From an uncultured Lachnospiraceae bacterium (lineage in GTDB: Bacteria; Bacillota; Clostridia; Lachnospirales; Lachnospiraceae): a DNA stretch of 64,000 nt. Position 1 is the stretch's first letter. Each line of letters begins with the position of its first letter. The notes beneath the pieces were generated by a model, which made no database searches, had not been told where the DNA came from, and worked only from the letters and a program-made list of their open reading frames with translations. A program made the position numbers and the translations under genes. The DNA is taken from positions 62,001 through 126,000 of the forward strand of contig CAJUST010000005.1 in NCBI GenBank assembly GCA_910589105.1, given 5' to 3'. Of the stretch, positions 61,611 to 64,000 are shown piece after piece.

Positions 61611-62207
61611 TTATGTAGTCACTTCTTTTTTCGCAAACAAACGATGCGATTCTTTCTTCTTAGAGTTTCCTTTGAGCTTTTTCGCATTTAATTCCCGAAT
61701 TGCCGCATCCAGCTTTCGGAACCGTTCTTCTTCCTGTTCATCTTGTTCACGCATTAAATAATTCATCTCTTTTAAGACGCGGTCGCCGACATTTTCACCG
61801 ACTTCTTTTCCAAGCGCCTGATTATTTTCCGCCAAAGCTTCTTTTACAATACCACTCATTAATATTCGAAACTGCGCCATTTTATCTTCTGGAGAAGAAT
61901 AATTTACATGCTGCGCTGTAGAACTATGCTCTGTCAGCGTTCCGGCTGCAGTTGTCGCTAAAGCGGCGGCTTCGTCCGGATTTTTCCCATTGTGGACGAC
62001 CATTTTAATTGCTTTAAGCTGATAACCTTGTTCTTTTAGTTCTTTTATCTTCAGGAATTGCTGTATGTTCTCTTTGGTATAATAACGATGTCCCATTTCG
62101 TTTCGGGGAATGTCCAGTTCCAATTCTTCTTCCCAGTAGCGAAGCACATGCGCTTCTACATTCACCAAACCCGCGGCATCTGAAATCATATAACGTAGCT
62201 TGTCCAA
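61611..62207 (-). CDS. MerR-family transcriptional regulator
   Basis: MerR proteins bind spaced promoters through a winged helix. The 198-residue product has the N-terminal HTH_MerR region (about 1-75: ISDAAGLVNVEAHVLRYWEE and MGHRYYTKENIQQFLKIKEL), then a linker, and a coiled-coil, glutamate-rich C-terminal half with no clear effector-binding domain. The start is a TTG at 62207, 8 nt after GGAGG. It follows dnaB by 84 bp in the same direction. Its ligand is unknown. Confidence 0.88.
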   Translation of the reverse strand: MDKLRYMISDAAGLVNVEAHVLRYWEEELELDIPRNEMGHRYYTKENIQQFLKIKELKEQGYQLKAIKMVVHNGKNPDEAAALATTAAGTLTEHSSTAQHVNYSSPEDKMAQFRILMSGIVKEALAENNQALGKEVGENVGDRVLKEMNYLMREQDEQEEERFRKLDAAIRELNAKKLKGNSKKKESHRLFAKKEVTT

Positions 62208-62291
62208 ATGAACTGCCTCCTTCCTCTTTATTCATTATAAATGAGAATAGAACAATTTACAATGAATTTTGGTCGGGCAGATTCGACGGCA

Positions 62292-63623
62292 TTATTTTTC
62301 CATGTTCGCGAATTTTGTGTATTGCGGGAGCCAAACGAGATTCACCGTTCCAATCGGGCCGTTTCTCTGTTTAGCTATATTGATTTCCGCTATATTTTTC
62401 ATTTCAGTGTCTTTGTTATAGTAATCATCTCTATAGATAAACATAACTACGTCGGCATCCTGCTCAATGGCTCCCGATTCCCTTAAATCGGAAAGCATAG
62501 GCCTGTGTTCCGGACGCTGTTCGACGGCGCGGCTCAACTGTGAAAGAGCAATTACCGGAACATTTAGTTCTCTGGCTAATCCTTTTAAAGATCGGGAAAT
62601 TTCTGAAATTTCCTGCTGTCTTGAATCATTTCTTGCGCCGCTTCCTGACATTAACTGCAAGTAGTCTATTATCACAAGTTTTAAATCATATTCCAATTTA
62701 AACTTTCTGCACTTACTGCGTAATTCAGAAATCGAAATTCCCGGCGTATCGTCAATAATCAGGCGGGAACCGCCGATCACTCCAGCTCCTTCAATCAGCT
62801 TTTCCCAATCCGCATCATTTAAGTTCCCAGAACGCAATACCTGCGCATCCACTCTGGCTTCCAAAGCAAAAAGACGGTTGACAAGCTGTTCTTTTGCCAT
62901 TTCCAAACTAAAAATCGCTGTCGCAAGGTTTTCATGGAACGCAACATACTGGGCAATATTTAAAACAAATGCCGTTTTCCCCATGGAAGGGCGCGCCGCT
63001 ACCAATATAAAATCAGAAGGCTGTAAACCTGACATTTTATAATCCAAATCAATAAAGCCTGTATGAATGCCCGTTACGTTTCCCTGTGTCTTAGAAGCCT
63101 GTTCTATTTTTTCTAAGGCATTTAAAACAATCTCTTTGATTGGGACAAAATCTTTGCCGCCCTGATTCTGCAAAAGATTGAAGATATTTTTTTCCGTATC
63201 CGCCAATATATCTTCTATTTTTCCCTGTCCTAAATAACATTTATTCGCAATATCTTCCGTTATTTTTATTAACCGCCTTAATACCGCTTTATCTTTTACA
63301 ATCTGGGCATACGACGCCACATTTGCAGAAGTCGGCACAACGTCTAACAAATCGTTGGCATATTCTAGGCTGCTGACTTCTTCCGGCGCATTCATGGCTT
63401 TTAATTTTGCCTGTAATGTCACAAGATCTACGGGTTCTCCTGCCTCGTATAGTTCCGTCATTGCCTGAAACAATAACCCATACTGCTTATAATAGAAATC
63501 TTCTGTATGAAGCATCTCCATTGCAGTAATAATTGCATCTCTATCCATTATCATTGCGCCAGTGACAGACTGTTCCGCTTCCAGACTGTTTGGCATCACG
63601 CGTCTAATCAGACTTTCCTCCAT
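62292..63623 (-). CDS. dnaB: Replicative DNA helicase DnaB
   Basis: DnaB unwinds DNA at the replication fork. The 443-residue product has the N-terminal primase-interacting domain (about 10-110), a linker, and the RecA-like C-terminal domain with Walker A ARPSMGKTA (210-218), LVIIDYLQLMSG as Walker B, and the SRQQEISEISRSLKGLAREL and FIYRDDYYN segments. No intein is visible. It is encoded 17 bp after rplI, a common clostridial pair. Confidence 0.97.
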   Translation of the reverse strand: MEESLIRRVMPNSLEAEQSVTGAMIMDRDAIITAMEMLHTEDFYYKQYGLLFQAMTELYEAGEPVDLVTLQAKLKAMNAPEEVSSLEYANDLLDVVPTSANVASYAQIVKDKAVLRRLIKITEDIANKCYLGQGKIEDILADTEKNIFNLLQNQGGKDFVPIKEIVLNALEKIEQASKTQGNVTGIHTGFIDLDYKMSGLQPSDFILVAARPSMGKTAFVLNIAQYVAFHENLATAIFSLEMAKEQLVNRLFALEARVDAQVLRSGNLNDADWEKLIEGAGVIGGSRLIIDDTPGISISELRSKCRKFKLEYDLKLVIIDYLQLMSGSGARNDSRQQEISEISRSLKGLARELNVPVIALSQLSRAVEQRPEHRPMLSDLRESGAIEQDADVVMFIYRDDYYNKDTEMKNIAEINIAKQRNGPIGTVNLVWLPQYTKFANMEK

Positions 63624-63640
63624 GAAGGCTCCCCCGCATT

Positions 63641-64000
63641 CTATTCTGAAGCTACATGAACCCTCAAAATTCCGGTCACTTTTGCGTGAAGACGGATCGG
63701 AACTTCATGTGTCCCAAGACTTTTTATCGGCTCTGTAAGCTGCATTTTTTTCTTGTCAATTTCAAATCCAAGCTGTTTTCTGACTGCGGAGGAAATCTCT
63801 TTTGTAGAAACAGAACCAAATGTCCTTCCGCCTTCTCCGGTCTTAATCTTTACTTCTACTTTTAAATCTTTTAATTTTTCCGCTAATTCTTTTGCCGCTT
63901 CAAAATTTTCTTCTTCCATCTTTTCTTTGTGTTTATTTTGCAATTTCAAATCATTCAGATTTTTACTGTTTGCCTCTACGGCAAGCTTTTTTGCAATAAG
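63641..64000 (-). CDS. rplI: 50S ribosomal protein L9, 5' end beyond the window
   Basis: L9 binds 23S rRNA and limits frameshifting. The gene runs off the window edge, so about 119 C-terminal codons are visible. The upstream end reads LIAKKLAVEANSKNLNDLKL, the conserved connector after the N-terminal domain. The C-terminal domain has TGEGGRTFGSVSTKEISSAV and the family ending VPIRLHAKVTGILRVHVASE. It precedes dnaB by 17 bp. Confidence 0.95.
   Translation of the reverse strand, partial: LIAKKLAVEANSKNLNDLKLQNKHKEKMEEENFEAAKELAEKLKDLKVEVKIKTGEGGRTFGSVSTKEISSAVRKQLGFEIDKKKMQLTEPIKSLGTHEVPIRLHAKVTGILRVHVASE

Overview
The window reads as a chromosomal segment of an anaerobic, motile, low-to-moderate GC member of the Clostridia, most likely a Lachnospiraceae. 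The grounds are gene content and order: a clostridial S10-spc-alpha ribosomal gene order with a KOW-type gene between map and infA, a long L17 insertion, an [FeFe]-hydrogenase maturation operon (hydE-hydG-hydF), a 2[4Fe-4S] ferredoxin, DUF5702 and Flp pilin genes in a Tad locus, a BofA-like sporulation protein and a FliS/flagellin cassette. Almost every gene is on the minus strand, so transcription runs from right to left. This placement is inference from the sequence; no database was searched.

Right to left, the layout is as follows. At 61-64 kb are rplI (cut by the edge), dnaB and a MerR regulator, then a plus-strand ferredoxin that diverges from a DUF1858-hydE-hydG-hydF operon with a good promoter pair. 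That operon runs on without large gaps into a coiled-coil protein, a two-component system, an aconitase-family hydratase, an AI-2E-type exporter, a TPR/AAA-like protein and glgB. At 40-45.5 kb a large flagellum-associated protein is followed by flagellin, driven by a near-consensus sigma-28 promoter lying inside the end of the upstream gene, and then fliS. From 38.8 down to 29.4 kb is a Tad (type IVc pilus) locus: BofA-like gene, prepilin peptidase, TadZ-like, TadA ATPase, TadB, TadC, Flp pilin, DUF5702 protein, a TadE-like protein with two zinc-hairpin repeats, a second prepilin peptidase, a small TadE-like protein and an FHA protein. From 29.3 to 22.1 kb are a rhomboid protease, a flavodoxin-SCP2 protein, a soluble histidine kinase, a HIT protein, murG, a protein with a degenerate metallo-beta-lactamase fold, a small membrane protein and pgi. 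At 18.6-20.8 kb are aroK, aroE (YdiB-like) and aroD. From 17.0 kb to 0.4 kb is the ribosomal superoperon from rpsJ to rplQ, followed by a terminator and the start of lgt.

The most interesting signals are non-coding. (1) An internal promoter downstream of infA drives a roughly 200-nt, hairpin-rich leader ahead of rpmJ and the alpha operon; two of its stems, next to the rpmJ ribosome binding site, exclude each other, so this is a candidate new ribosomal-protein leader. (2) A roughly 48-bp unit that includes the Shine-Dalgarno region is tandemly repeated five times ahead of rpsC and occurs singly ahead of rpsM and rpoA. (3) Two long near-perfect inverted-repeat elements lie at 17316-17455 and 39750-39990. 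(4) Two repeat-filled deserts have extreme and opposite strand skew (17456-18594 and 38860-39720); the skew of the first continues through aroD and aroE. (5) murG and the convergent HIT gene end in one shared perfect palindrome that encodes Lys-Gly-Leu-His at both C termini. (6) A Rex/CRP-like palindrome overlaps the -35 box of the Tad operon promoter.

How the genes work together: the ribosomal operon supplies translation, SecY export, Adk and Map. The Tad genes build a surface pilus. The flagellar cassette supplies the filament subunit and its chaperone. The hyd genes mature an [FeFe]-hydrogenase whose structural gene is not in the window; the adjacent ferredoxin is a plausible electron partner. 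The aro genes carry out three shikimate-pathway steps.
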